A DNA stretch of 64,000 nucleotides from JBAZMA01 sp041649995 (GTDB lineage Bacteria; Omnitrophota; Gorgyraeia; Velamenicoccales; Velamenicoccaceae), in the NCBI GenBank assembly GCA_041649995.1, contig JBAZMA010000003.1:124001-188000 (forward strand). The letters run 5' to 3'. The notes beneath the pieces were generated by a model. That model ran no database searches, was not told where the DNA came from, and saw only the letters and a list, made by a program, of their open reading frames with translations. This document shows positions 18,216-26,527 of this stretch, piece after piece. Within the stretch, counting starts at the first letter, position 1, and each line of letters begins with the position of its first letter. The translations under genes were made by a program, and so were the position numbers.

Positions 18216-20180
18216 ATGATCAAGATCAAAAACATCCAAAAGACATATCACATGGGCAAGGTCGAGGTCAGGGCCTTGCAGGGCGTCTCGCTTGAGATCC
18301 AGCAGGGAGAATTTGTGGCGATCATGGGTCCTTCGGGATCAGGCAAGTCCACGCTGATGCATATCCTGGGTTTGCTGGACAGGCCGGATCAAGGGGAGTA
18401 TTTCCTGGGCCAAAAGCGCATCCATGATTTGAGCGATGAAGATCTTTCCGCCATCCGCAACCGGCTCGCCGGTTTTGTTTTTCAGCAGTTCCATCTTCTG
18501 CCGCGCATGAGCGCTCTGGAAAACGCGGAACTACCTCTCATTTACGCGGGCAAGAGGCACCTGAAAGAGAGGGCCAGGGAGAAGTTGAAGGAGGTCGGCC
18601 TCCAGGATAGGATGGCGCACAGGCCTAATGAGCTTTCCGGAGGACAGCAGCAGCGTGTGGCCATCGCGCGGTCACTGGTGAACGATCCTTTGATCATCCT
18701 GGCGGATGAGCCGACGGGTAATCTGGATTCAAAAAGCCAGGAAGAGATCATGGCGCTTTTGGAGGTTTTGAACAGACAGGGCAAGACGATCATCATGGTC
18801 ACCCATGAACAGGATGTGGCCAGGCACGCCGGACGGGTGATCCGGATGCATGACGGCATTGTGGTTTCGGACGAACGCCTGGTGGCTGACGCCCTGTCTT
18901 CGAAGGGCGAAGCGGATAAAATTGTCGAGGATACCCTGTCTCATTCGGAGCGCAAGGCCCGCGAAACGAAGTTTTTTGATTACCTGAGGCAGGCGGCCGG
19001 AGCCATGCTGGCCCATAAGATGCGTTCATTTTTGTCTATCCTGGGCATCTTGATCGGGGTTGCCGCCGTGATCGCCATGCTCGCTTTAGGCCAGGGCGCC
19101 AAGGAATCCATCGAAAAACAGTTGGCTTCTTTGGGCTCCAATCTTCTGATGATCCGGCCGGGTTCGCAGCGTCTGCATGGCGTGGCCATGGAGGCCGGCT
19201 CTGTCACGAGGTTTACCCTTCAGGATGTGGCGGCCATCAAAAATCTGACCGATTTTGTCAGCCAGGTCAGTCCTTCTGTTACAGGCCGGGGCCAGCTTGT
19301 TTTCGGGAACAGGAACTGGAATACCCAGGTGGAGGGCGTGGATGTGGGTTACGCGGAATTGCGTTCGTCTCAGCCTGAGGAGGGAAGATTTTTTACGGAA
19401 GAAGAGATCCGCAAGCGAGAAAAAGTGGTTGTCCTGGGCGCCACGGTTGTCAAAGAACTTTTCGGCGACTCCGACCCTGTGGGGGAGATGATCAAGATCA
19501 ATCTTTTGAATTTCAGGGTCGTCGGCGTCCTGCCGACGAAAGGCGGCAGCGGCTTCCGGGACCCCGACGACACGGTCATGATCCCCATCACCACGGCGAT
19601 GAACCGGGTTTTTGGAAAGGAATATGTTGATTCCATTTATGTGGAGGCCAGGAAGCCGGAACTCGTGGAGCCCGCGCAGGAGTCCATAACGTCTCTGATC
19701 CAGAGACGCCACAGGCTGAAAGAGGGGCAGGGCGATTCTTTTCAGATCCGCAACATGTCGGAAATCAAGCAGGCCCTGGAATCGACGACGCGCACGATGT
19801 CCCTGCTTTTGGGTTCCATCGCGGCCATTTCGCTTGTTGTGGGCGGAATCGGTATCATGAATATCATGCTTGTGTCCGTGTCGGAACGCACGCGTGAGAT
19901 CGGCCTTCGCAAGGCCATCGGCGCCAATCACAAGGACATTATGATCCAGTTTTTGATCGAGGCCCTGCTGATGGCGACATTGGGAGGCGTGGCAGGCATC
20001 CTTTTGGGCGGGGGAATTTCGCGCCTGATGGTCATTTTTGCCGGATGGACTGTGCGCGTTTCGGTTTTTTCCATTGTCCTGGCCACGGTGTTTTCTTTTG
20101 TCGTCGGCATTGTGTTCGGGATTTGGCCCGCGCGAAAGGCCTCGCAGCTGGACCCCATCGAAGCCCTCAGGTATGAATAG
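18216..20180 (+). CDS. macB: MacB-like ABC exporter (ATPase-permease fusion)
   Basis: 654 residues. The N-terminal ATPase carries Walker A GPSGSGKST (residues 38-46), a Q-loop in FVFQQFHLLP, signature LSGGQQQR and Walker B LIILADEPTGNLD. A membrane helix, a periplasmic MacB_PCD domain and three C-terminal FtsX helices follow, with the conserved GIGIMNIMLVSVSERTREIG. It works as a mechanotransmission pump driving substrates from the periplasm through TolC. The substrate is unknown; candidates are peptides, lipoproteins, siderophores or macrolides. It starts 28 bp after the adaptor and completes the exporter operon. Confidence 0.94.
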   Translation: MIKIKNIQKTYHMGKVEVRALQGVSLEIQQGEFVAIMGPSGSGKSTLMHILGLLDRPDQGEYFLGQKRIHDLSDEDLSAIRNRLAGFVFQQFHLLPRMSALENAELPLIYAGKRHLKERAREKLKEVGLQDRMAHRPNELSGGQQQRVAIARSLVNDPLIILADEPTGNLDSKSQEEIMALLEVLNRQGKTIIMVTHEQDVARHAGRVIRMHDGIVVSDERLVADALSSKGEADKIVEDTLSHSERKARETKFFDYLRQAAGAMLAHKMRSFLSILGILIGVAAVIAMLALGQGAKESIEKQLASLGSNLLMIRPGSQRLHGVAMEAGSVTRFTLQDVAAIKNLTDFVSQVSPSVTGRGQLVFGNRNWNTQVEGVDVGYAELRSSQPEEGRFFTEEEIRKREKVVVLGATVVKELFGDSDPVGEMIKINLLNFRVVGVLPTKGGSGFRDPDDTVMIPITTAMNRVFGKEYVDSIYVEARKPELVEPAQESITSLIQRRHRLKEGQGDSFQIRNMSEIKQALESTTRTMSLLLGSIAAISLVVGGIGIMNIMLVSVSERTREIGLRKAIGANHKDIMIQFLIEALLMATLGGVAGILLGGGISRLMVIFAGWTVRVSVFSIVLATVFSFVVGIVFGIWPARKASQLDPIEALRYE

Positions 20181-20287
20181 CGCCATCTGTTTTTTCCTCT
20201 CCATCGGCGGTTTTCTTGCATGGACAAAACCATCGATTTCTTCTAAAATAGAGTCCTGAAAGCGCGCGCGGTTTACCCAAAATCAAC

Positions 20288-20857
20288 ATGAGATATCTGA
20301 CCGGATTTTTGATTTTTCTTTTTTCCGCGGGTTTTGCCCTTGCCCAGTCCACGGTTGAATACGCGACGCTTTCGACCGGAATGACGGCCGCGGCAAAGGC
20401 CGCGCAACAGGAAGACCAGGCGCAAGGCGGAGAGCAGGAGGGCCCACAGGCGCGGGTTTCCCAGGAGGATGGGTTTGAGCCTCAGGAAGAGGCTTCGACG
20501 CTGACAGGGGAAGCCTTGAAAAGAATTTACGGTGACAGCCAGGGGTTTTCCGCGACAAGCGCTTCGCTTTTCGGCCAGGGGTCCGGGAAAGAACAGCTTG
20601 AGCCGGTCCCACTTGATGAGGCTGTTCCCGCGTTGTCTCCTTCTCAAGGTCATAAAATGATCGAGTTTGAGGAGGAAAAGGAGAGTTTGCCGGTTCCCGC
20701 GGCTGAAGGCGGCGCCGCGGTCAAGCTTCATTTGAAAGACGGGCACATCATTGAAGGCAAGATCGTTGAGGCTTCGGCGGAACAGATCAAGGTCGATACA
20801 GAGGGCGTGGGGCTGACATATTTCAAGGAAGAGATCGAGAACATCGAGTATCTCTAG
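20288..20857 (+). CDS. Secreted protein with C-terminal DGxxIEGKI beta domain, function unknown
   Basis: 189 residues: a signal peptide (MRYLTGFLIFLFSAGFALAQ), a low-complexity Gln/Glu/Ala/Ser-rich middle (residues ~30-130), and a compact C-terminal domain of ~45 residues, VKLHLKDGHIIEGKIVEASA then QIKVDTEGVGLTYFKEEIE. The last part looks like a small SH3/Sm-like beta barrel of the kind seen at the ends of secreted proteins in related anaerobes. I do not recognise a named family. It lies 107 bp after macB without a clear terminator, so it may belong to that operon. Confidence 0.65.
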   Translation: MRYLTGFLIFLFSAGFALAQSTVEYATLSTGMTAAAKAAQQEDQAQGGEQEGPQARVSQEDGFEPQEEASTLTGEALKRIYGDSQGFSATSASLFGQGSGKEQLEPVPLDEAVPALSPSQGHKMIEFEEEKESLPVPAAEGGAAVKLHLKDGHIIEGKIVEASAEQIKVDTEGVGLTYFKEEIENIEYL

Positions 20858-20924
20858 GGTCAGGGGAGCTTAAAACGCCGGGATTTTTGAAGGATGAGCC
20901 CTGAGAACAAAATCATTATTTTCC

Positions 20925-20952
20925 TTGACAAACAGGGATAGGATGATAAAAT
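20925..20952 (+). promoter_or_regulatory. Sigma70-type promoter of the cold-shock gene
   Basis: TTGACA (20925-20930), 16 bp, TAAAAT (20947-20952). The predicted start near 20959 gives a leader of about 220 nt, long for this window and typical of cold-shock mRNAs. Confidence 0.75.
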
Positions 20953-20988
20953 AGCTCTCGTAGTAAATAAAAGATTAGAAGTCTTAAG

Positions 20989-21025
20989 CCGCAAGGAGTA
21001 GGAAATCTAACCTTGCGGTGTTTTT
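20989..21025 (+). promoter_or_regulatory. Terminator-like hairpin inside the cold-shock leader
   Basis: CCGCAAGG (20989-20996) pairs perfectly with CCTTGCGG (21011-21018), followed by TG and five T. It starts about 30 nt after the predicted transcription start, so it could release a ~67-nt RNA or act as an attenuator for the gene at 21179. Confidence 0.65.
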
Positions 21026-21040
21026 ATCTGTGTCCTTTAG

Positions 21041-21089
21041 CTCGTTAGAGACGCCAGCAAAACAGGTAAAAGTACGAGGATTTCTAACG
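21041..21089 (+). promoter_or_regulatory. Competing stems in the cold-shock leader
   Basis: CGTTAGA (21043-21049) can pair with TCTAACG (21083-21089), while the overlapping CTCGT (21041-21045) can pair with ACGAG (21074-21078). The two pairings exclude each other, as expected for a temperature-dependent switch. This comes from base pairing read by eye and was not folded by program. With the flanking parts it accounts for the 321-bp gene-free stretch 20858-21178. Confidence 0.4.
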
Positions 21090-21178
21090 GGTTTATTCTT
21101 CCGGTAGCGGCCAAAAAGGCGGCAGGAGGAATAATAAAAGATTTACTATAAACTTGAGGAAAAGGAGGTTTCAAAGCA

Positions 21179-21379
21179 ATGGCAAATGGAGTTGTGAAGT
21201 GGTTCAATAACCAAAAAGGTTATGGATTCATCACCCCCGAGAACGGCAAGGATGTCTTCGTGCATCACACCGCGATCAAGGGTGAAGGTTACAGGTCTTT
21301 AGAAGAAGGCCAGCAGGTTGAGTTCGATATCGAACAGGGCCCTAAAGGCGAACAGGCGGTCAACGTCGTTAAGAAGTAA
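21179..21379 (+). CDS. CspA-family cold-shock protein
   Basis: 66 residues, a complete cold-shock domain that binds single-stranded RNA/DNA. RNP1 is KGYGFI and RNP2 is VFVHH; MANGVVKWFNNQKGYGF is canonical. The very strong RBS AAAGGAGG lies 9 bp before the ATG. A long structured leader precedes it and a strong terminator follows at 21393, so it is a single-gene unit. Likely an RNA chaperone at low temperature or in stationary phase. Confidence 0.96.
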   Translation: MANGVVKWFNNQKGYGFITPENGKDVFVHHTAIKGEGYRSLEEGQQVEFDIEQGPKGEQAVNVVKK

Positions 21380-21392
21380 CCTGAAGGAATCG

Positions 21393-21437
21393 AAAAAGGG
21401 TCTGATCTCTTCAAGAGGTCGGACCCTTTTCTTTTTT
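21393..21437 (+). terminator. Strong terminator after the cold-shock gene
   Basis: AAAAAGGGTC pairs with GACCCTTTTC-type sequence on the far side (21421-21430), with an inner AGAGGTC/GATCTCT element, then CTTTTTT. Confidence 0.88.
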
Positions 21438-21526
21438 GTGACGCATGCCCCCTGGGGGATGCTCATGAAATTAACGCCCCCTTTTCTTTATCATGCCGCG
21501 TGATGGCGCAGGAAGCGGCGGGGCTC

Positions 21527-21544
21527 ATTCCGCCTAGGCGGGAT
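21527..21544. promoter_or_regulatory. Palindrome next to the RBS of the second cold-shock-like gene
   Basis: CCGCCTAGGCGG (21530-21541), extended by AT on both sides, lies 5 bp before the AGGAGG of the gene at 21557. It may be a protein-binding site or a hairpin affecting RBS access. A second G/C palindrome, GCATGCCCCC/GGGGGATGC, lies at 21443-21462. Confidence 0.4.
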
Positions 21545-21556
21545 TAAGGAGGTCCA

Positions 21557-21769
21557 ATGCATACGGGAAAAATCAAGAAACTGGCAGGTGAAAGAGGATT
21601 CGGTTTCATCAGCGACACCGACGGCCGTGAAGTTTTTTTTCATCAGAGCAGCCTGATGGACGGGAGATTCTCTGACCTGAAAGAAGGCAATAAGGTCGAA
21701 TTTGACGTGGAAAAATCCGATAAAGGGCCGCGCGCCATCAATGTGCGCGTCACTCCAGAGGTTGAATGA
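21557..21769 (+). CDS. Second cold-shock-domain protein, coupled to a radical SAM gene
   Basis: 70 residues with the CSD fold: MHTGKIKKLAGERGFGFIS (RNP1 RGFGFI), RNP2 VFFHQ, then FDVEKSDKGPRAINV. It is more divergent than the cold-shock protein 180 bp upstream; RNP2 has Gln for the second His. AAGGAGG precedes the ATG. Its stop overlaps the start of the radical SAM gene by 4 bp (ATGA), so translation of the two is linked. This makes a post-transcriptional or dosage link to the enzyme plausible. Confidence 0.92.
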   Translation: MHTGKIKKLAGERGFGFISDTDGREVFFHQSSLMDGRFSDLKEGNKVEFDVEKSDKGPRAINVRVTPEVE

Positions 21770-23067
21770 AGATTGTTTTCATCGAGCCCCGTGCTTCCGA
21801 GGCCAATGTTTATAGCCGGATCTCCATGCCGCTTTTGGGGCCGGTCTATCTCGGGACAATCCTGAAGGCCAGGGGGCATGAGGTTGAGATTTATAACGAG
21901 AATATCCAAGCCCCTGATTACGACCGTTTGAAGGCGGATGTCATCGGCCTATCGATCTTGTCGTCAACCGCCACGCGCGGTTTTGAGATCGCCCGGAAGT
22001 TTCCCAGAGAGAAGGTCCTGATGGGAGGCGTCCACGCGAGCCTTCTGCCGGAAGAGGCCAGGGAGTACGCCCGCCAGGTCGTCGTCGGTGAGGCGGAGAA
22101 TGTGATCGCTGATGTCGTGGAAGGCAGGCGCACGGAGCCGATTGTCCAGGGGGAACCTATCCAGGATTTAGACAGCCTCCCGCATCCCGATTTTTCGCTG
22201 ATCAAAGGGTTTCGCAAACGTTCTCTGATCCTGCCGATTTCCACGTCCCGCGGCTGTCCTTTTGACTGCAGTTTTTGTTCCGTCACCAAAATGTTCGGCC
22301 GCGCCTACCGGTTCCGCAGTCCCGCGAACATCCTGGACGAGATGAGGACCCGTGACGCGAAGTCTTTCTTCTTTTGCGATGATAATTTTACCGCGAACCC
22401 GGCTCGCACCCGTCTGCTTTTGAGCGAGATGATCCGGCAGAAATTCAACAATTGGGTCTGTCAGGTCCGTTGTGACGTGACCAAGGACAAGGCCCTGCTG
22501 GATCTTATGGCTGAAGCGGGCTGCCGGACGGTCTGCGTGGGTTTTGAATCGGTGAATCCCATGACGCTGAAGGCCTATCAGAAGAAGCAGACGCTGGAGG
22601 AGATCATCGCCTCCATCCGGGCTTTTCACCGCAAGAGGATCAAGATCCACGGCATGTTCGTCCTGGGGGGAGAGGACGACAGCAAGGAAACCGTCTGGGA
22701 AACGCTGAAATTCGCCCTTAAGGAAAAGATCGATACGATCCAGATGATGATCCTGACCCCGTTTCCCGGGACAAAGACGTTCGACACCCTGCAGAAGGAA
22801 AAAAGAATCTTCAGCCGGAATTGGAAATTTTACGACGGCCAGCATGTGGTTTTTACCCCCAAATTGATCAGCGCCAAAGAGCTGCAGCTGAACGTTGTCA
22901 ACGCCTACATGAAGTTCTATTCCCTTTACAAGTCGATTTTGCTGTTGGCGCGTTTTCGCTTTCGGAATGCCATGTTCAGGTTTATGGGGCATGTCATCCT
23001 CAAGGAGTGGCTGAAGTGCAATAAAAAAATGCAATGGCTGGCCAAGCCCTTGCCCGGAGAGTCCTGA
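21766..23067 (+). CDS. B12-binding-domain radical SAM protein, copy 2
   Basis: 433 residues, same architecture as the gene at 12625: a cobalamin-binding-like N-domain (MKIVFIEPRASEANVYS, LKARGHEVEIYNENI), a radical SAM core with CPFDCSFC, FFFCDDNFTANP and GGEDDS, and a C-terminal ~90-residue helical tail (AYMKFYSLYKSILLLARFRF). The two copies align along their whole length. Product unknown. It is coupled upstream to a cold-shock-like protein (4 bp) and downstream to a zinc-finger mini-protein (1-bp TGATG overlap), so the three act as one translational unit. Confidence 0.9.
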   Translation: MKIVFIEPRASEANVYSRISMPLLGPVYLGTILKARGHEVEIYNENIQAPDYDRLKADVIGLSILSSTATRGFEIARKFPREKVLMGGVHASLLPEEAREYARQVVVGEAENVIADVVEGRRTEPIVQGEPIQDLDSLPHPDFSLIKGFRKRSLILPISTSRGCPFDCSFCSVTKMFGRAYRFRSPANILDEMRTRDAKSFFFCDDNFTANPARTRLLLSEMIRQKFNNWVCQVRCDVTKDKALLDLMAEAGCRTVCVGFESVNPMTLKAYQKKQTLEEIIASIRAFHRKRIKIHGMFVLGGEDDSKETVWETLKFALKEKIDTIQMMILTPFPGTKTFDTLQKEKRIFSRNWKFYDGQHVVFTPKLISAKELQLNVVNAYMKFYSLYKSILLLARFRFRNAMFRFMGHVILKEWLKCNKKMQWLAKPLPGES

Positions 23068-23216
23068 TGAAAAAAGTCAAAATTGAACGCAGGGGAAGGG
23101 TCTGCAAATCCCCCGGATGCCACAACACGCTGAGCATTTATAACCATAGCCCTTTCTGTCACATCCACCAAAGCAAGCTGATGGCCCAGGAGAAAATGAA
23201 GATCCTGGAGGCTTGA
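23067..23216 (+). CDS. 49-residue zinc-finger-like mini-protein
   Basis: Very basic N-terminus (MKKVKIERRGRV), then C13-x4-C18 ... C31-x2-H34 within CKSPGCHNTLSIYNHSPFCH, a likely zinc-binding knuckle. The start ATG at 23067 shares its A with the stop of the radical SAM gene (TGATG), so it is translated by re-initiation. I do not know a named family. A nucleic-acid or protein-docking role is suggested by the charge and zinc ligands only. A strong terminator follows at 23243. Confidence 0.75.
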   Translation: MKKVKIERRGRVCKSPGCHNTLSIYNHSPFCHIHQSKLMAQEKMKILEA

Positions 23217-23242
23217 AAAGATCGACAAGACGCTGTTGATTC

Positions 23243-23272
23243 AAAAAGGCCGGTTATTCGCGGCCTTTTTTT
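23243..23272 (+). terminator. Terminator after the csp-radical SAM-zinc-finger trio
   Basis: AAAAAGGCCG pairs with CGGCCTTTTT around loop GTTATTCG, ending in seven T. Confidence 0.88.
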
Positions 23273-23350
23273 ATTGCGGGGGCTGATCTTTTTCTTTCAT
23301 CTTGGCCGCGTTCAATGATACAATAAGGGCGCTTGATAAAAAATCCTCCC

Positions 23351-24673
23351 ATGATCCCTTTATCGAAGATCCGTGAATTTCTGACCCGAGATATCTGGCG
23401 CATCCGGGCGCGAACGCTGCCTCCCAGGAAATCCGCTCTTTTGCGTTACGCCAGGGTCTTTCTGCTGGCCGGGCGTAATTTCAACGAGAATAACTGCGAA
23501 TTGAGGGCATCGGCGCTCACGTTTTACACGCTTTTGTCCATTGTGCCTGTTGTGGCCATGGCCTTCGGCGTGGCCAGGGGTTTTGGGCTCGAACTGGCCC
23601 TGGAAAAGCAGTTGCTTGAGAAATTTCCTCTTCAGGAAGACGTTTTTATCCAGGTTTTCGCCTTTGCCAACAACCTCCTGGCCCAGGCCAAAGGCGGATT
23701 GGTGGCGGGCATAGGCCTGGTGGTCCTGTTCTGGGCGGTCATCAGGGTCCTGGGGAATATCGAGGAATCCTTCAACGAAATCTGGGGCGTAAAAAAGCCC
23801 AGGACTTTCGGCCGCAAATTCAATGATTACCTTTCGTTCATACTGGTCTGTCCCTTGCTTTTTGTCATGGCCAGCAGCGTCAATGTCTTTCTTCAGGCGC
23901 AGTTCCCGCTTCTGCTGGCCAAGCTTTCTTTCCTGGGGCCGGCCGTTTTTCCTCTGGTCTTTTTTTTAAAACTCCTGCCTTTTTTGATCGTCTGGGTCCT
24001 GTTCACCTTTGTCTATTCGTTCATGCCGAATACCCGGGTCAATCTGAAATCCGCCATTCTGGCCGGCATCATCGGCGGGACGGTCTATCAGGCCGCGCAG
24101 ATCATTTATATCGCGTTCCAGATCGGCGTGGCCCGCTATAACGCCATTTATGGAAGTTTTGCCGCTTTGCCGCTGTTTCTGGTCTGGCTGCAGCTGAGCT
24201 GGAAGATCGTCCTTCTGGGAGGGGAGATCTCCTTCGCCCATCAGAATATCGAAACGTATGAATTTGAACGCGATTGCCTGTCCGTCAGCCGGTCTCACAA
24301 AAGCCTCCTTTCCTTGAGCGTGATGCACGTGGCCATCGAGCATTTTAAAAAAGGGGAAAGCCCGATCGCAACCGCCGATATCATCGAAAGATTTGATATG
24401 CCCGTCAAGCTCGCCCAGGACATTCTTTTTGAACTGGTTCAATCGGGGCTTTTGTCTGAGATCTGCGCGGACGAGAAGAACCCCCGTTATCAGCCGGCCA
24501 AAGACATCAACGGCTTGACCATCAAGTCGGTGCTCGAGGCCCTCGAACAAAGAGGGTGCGATATTCAGATCAGGGAAACACATTCCTTTCGCCAGATCGC
24601 CGCGAGTTTGAAGCAGTTCGACGAGATCCTCAGGAAGTCCCCGGGTAACAAGCTTTTGAAAGATATCGAATAG
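23351..24673 (+). CDS. YihY/UPF0761-family membrane protein with C-terminal winged-helix-like domain
   Basis: About 440 residues. Residues ~30-310 form the six-helix YihY (formerly 'ribonuclease BN') domain, with typical ELRASALTFYTLLSIVPVVA, WAVIRVLGNIEESFNEIWGV and YGSFAALPLFLVWLQLSW. The C-terminal ~110 residues (ATADIIERFDMPVKLAQDIL, then SGLLSEI) resemble a winged-helix domain like that of Rrf2 regulators, a known fusion in this family. Function is not settled; the RNase assignment was withdrawn. The TTG at 23333 is an alternative start: TACAAT at 23319 would put the transcript start almost on it. Confidence 0.88.
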   Translation: MIPLSKIREFLTRDIWRIRARTLPPRKSALLRYARVFLLAGRNFNENNCELRASALTFYTLLSIVPVVAMAFGVARGFGLELALEKQLLEKFPLQEDVFIQVFAFANNLLAQAKGGLVAGIGLVVLFWAVIRVLGNIEESFNEIWGVKKPRTFGRKFNDYLSFILVCPLLFVMASSVNVFLQAQFPLLLAKLSFLGPAVFPLVFFLKLLPFLIVWVLFTFVYSFMPNTRVNLKSAILAGIIGGTVYQAAQIIYIAFQIGVARYNAIYGSFAALPLFLVWLQLSWKIVLLGGEISFAHQNIETYEFERDCLSVSRSHKSLLSLSVMHVAIEHFKKGESPIATADIIERFDMPVKLAQDILFELVQSGLLSEICADEKNPRYQPAKDINGLTIKSVLEALEQRGCDIQIRETHSFRQIAASLKQFDEILRKSPGNKLLKDIE

Positions 24674-24701
24674 AGGCCGGAACAGGAAAGGAGCGAACGC
24701 C

Positions 24702-25709
24702 TTGCGAGGAAGCACGCAAAAAGCGCTTGTCACGGGAGGGGCCGGTTTTATCGGTTCGCACCTTTGTGAAGAATTGTTGGGCCGTAATTTTCGCGTGACC
24801 GCGCTCGATAATCTTTCCACGGGCCGCAGGGAAAATTTATCCTCTTTATCGCGCGATCAATCTTTTTCCTTTATTAAGGGCGATATCAGGGACGAGGCGC
24901 TGATGTCGAAACTCGTCAGGTCCTGCGATATCGTTTACCATCTGGCGGCCATGGTCGGCGTCAAGCTGATCCTGCAGAAGCCCATCCGTTCCATTTCGAC
25001 CAATGTCACGGGCACCGAGATCCTCCTGCGCCTGGCCAGCCAATACAAGAAAAAGATCCTCATAACCTCAAGCTCGGAAGTCTATGGAAAACAGGGTTGC
25101 GTGCCTTTGAGGGAAAATATGGACAGCGTTTTCGGCCCGACCACTGTTCCCCGCTGGAGCTACGCGATGTCCAAGGCGTTAGACGAGATCCTGGCCCTGG
25201 CTTATTTCCGGCAGAAGAATCTTCCTGTCGTGATCGCGCGTTTTTTCAATACCGTCGGCCCCCGGCAGATCAGCCGCTATGGCATGGTTCTGCCGCGTTT
25301 CATCGAAGAGGCCCTGAGCGGAAAGCCCCTGACGGTTTATGGGAACGGGTCCCAGGTGCGTTCTTTTACTTATGTTCTGGATGCGGTCCGGGCGGTCGCG
25401 GACCTGAGCCTTTGCCGGAAAGCCGAGGGGGAGATATTTAACGTGGGCAGCGAAGAACACGTCAGTATCAAACAGCTGGCGGGCATGATCAAGGCCAGGA
25501 CGCGGTCTTCTTCGCCTTTGAAGTTTATTCCTTATGCCAGGGTTTTCGGTCCGGATTTTGAAGATTCCCCGTGCCGGATCTGCGATTTGAAGAAGATCAA
25601 AAAGGTCATCGGCTACAGGCCCTGTTACAGTCTGGACGATATTATCCGCATGACGATCGCGCACTTCCGTGGGTCCTCCTATAGGCCCGGGAAAAGGACG
25701 GCGAGATGA
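24702..25709 (+). CDS. NAD-dependent sugar-nucleotide epimerase/dehydratase (extended SDR)
   Basis: 335 residues. The Rossmann motif is TGGAGFIGSH. The catalytic triad is visible as TSSSEVYG and YAMSK (Tyr-x3-Lys). Other family marks are RFFNTVGPRQ and TVYGNGSQVRSF. It acts on a nucleotide-activated sugar in the cytoplasm, probably as a UDP-glucose/glucuronate-type epimerase or decarboxylase; the exact substrate cannot be read. It starts at TTG 24702, supported by AAAGGAG 8 bp upstream. The 3' end overlaps the next gene by 4 bp. It heads a surface-polysaccharide gene set. Confidence 0.9.
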   Translation: MRGSTQKALVTGGAGFIGSHLCEELLGRNFRVTALDNLSTGRRENLSSLSRDQSFSFIKGDIRDEALMSKLVRSCDIVYHLAAMVGVKLILQKPIRSISTNVTGTEILLRLASQYKKKILITSSSEVYGKQGCVPLRENMDSVFGPTTVPRWSYAMSKALDEILALAYFRQKNLPVVIARFFNTVGPRQISRYGMVLPRFIEEALSGKPLTVYGNGSQVRSFTYVLDAVRAVADLSLCRKAEGEIFNVGSEEHVSIKQLAGMIKARTRSSSPLKFIPYARVFGPDFEDSPCRICDLKKIKKVIGYRPCYSLDDIIRMTIAHFRGSSYRPGKRTAR

Positions 25710-26521
25710 AAAAAGAATTCTGGGTTTGCGCGGCTCTTTTTGTTCTTTGCCCGGCTGCCTGGGCCGAACAGGTCATCGTGGAAAAACAGATCCAGGAAAC
25801 TCCTGTCTTTGCCGCGCCTGCCGAAGAGAAGGTCTTTGTCTCTTCTTTCTACGAATACAGCTGGATCAAACAGGGCGGCCGTCATATCCAATGGAAAACA
25901 TCCCGCAACCGCATCGCGTGGCTCAAGGACGGCCTGCACCTGCCCTATCTGGAGGTCACGCGTTATGAGCGCGCCGGGACCGTGGATTACACCTTTAATC
26001 TGGGCGGGATGCTGAGGCTGGATGCCGACAGCCTTCTGCGGGCGGAGATCGGTTTTGGCGACGATGTGGATTTTGTCTATCGCAGGGAATACAGCGCCGG
26101 TTATGAGAGGCGGTGGCTCAAGAACCTTTTCTGGAGTTTTGATATCAAGTATCTGGATTATCCGGAAAATGACGTGGCTATCGGTTCCCCCGGCCTCATC
26201 TGGTATTTCGATAACCATTACATCAGCGCTTCCTATAATGTTTCCTCTACAGAAAGCCGCGGCGTGGCCCAGTGGGGGATCTTCAAGGGAAATTTTTACC
26301 TTCATAAACGGTTGGACATCTGGATGGGAGCGGCGATCGGAGAGAGGCTCTATGACATCTTTCTGCTCGATGCGTCGGAACAATACGGTTATATCCTTTT
26401 CGCGGGCCTGACGTTTAAGGTGCGGGAGAATATCGACCTGAGATTCGGAGGCTCCTATTCCATGGAGAAGCCGTCTTTTATCAACAGGGGCGTCAACACT
26501 CAACTGACAGTCAGGTTCTAG
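25706..26521 (+). CDS. YaiO-family outer-membrane beta-barrel protein
   Basis: 271 residues: a signal peptide (MKKEFWVCAALFVLCPAAWA), then alternating aromatic-rich strands (SSFYEYSWIKQGG, FVYRREYSAGYERRW, GYILFAGLTFKVREN) ending in LTVRF with a terminal Phe, the hallmark of an outer-membrane barrel. YaiO-like barrels accompany exopolysaccharide synthases. It is coupled to the epimerase (ATGA) and followed 6 bp later by the HEAT-repeat gene, so it probably helps export the polymer. Confidence 0.82.
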   Translation: MKKEFWVCAALFVLCPAAWAEQVIVEKQIQETPVFAAPAEEKVFVSSFYEYSWIKQGGRHIQWKTSRNRIAWLKDGLHLPYLEVTRYERAGTVDYTFNLGGMLRLDADSLLRAEIGFGDDVDFVYRREYSAGYERRWLKNLFWSFDIKYLDYPENDVAIGSPGLIWYFDNHYISASYNVSSTESRGVAQWGIFKGNFYLHKRLDIWMGAAIGERLYDIFLLDASEQYGYILFAGLTFKVRENIDLRFGGSYSMEKPSFINRGVNTQLTVRF

Positions 26522-26527
26522 GCGAGC

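Noticed and set aside
21031..21095. tRNA-like sequence (TTTAGCTCGTTAGAGA)
   Set aside because: D-arm-like start, but there is no anticodon arm, T-arm GTTCGAAT or acceptor stem.
23333..24673. Ribonuclease BN
   Set aside because: YihY proteins are integral membrane proteins; the RNase BN name was an old misassignment.
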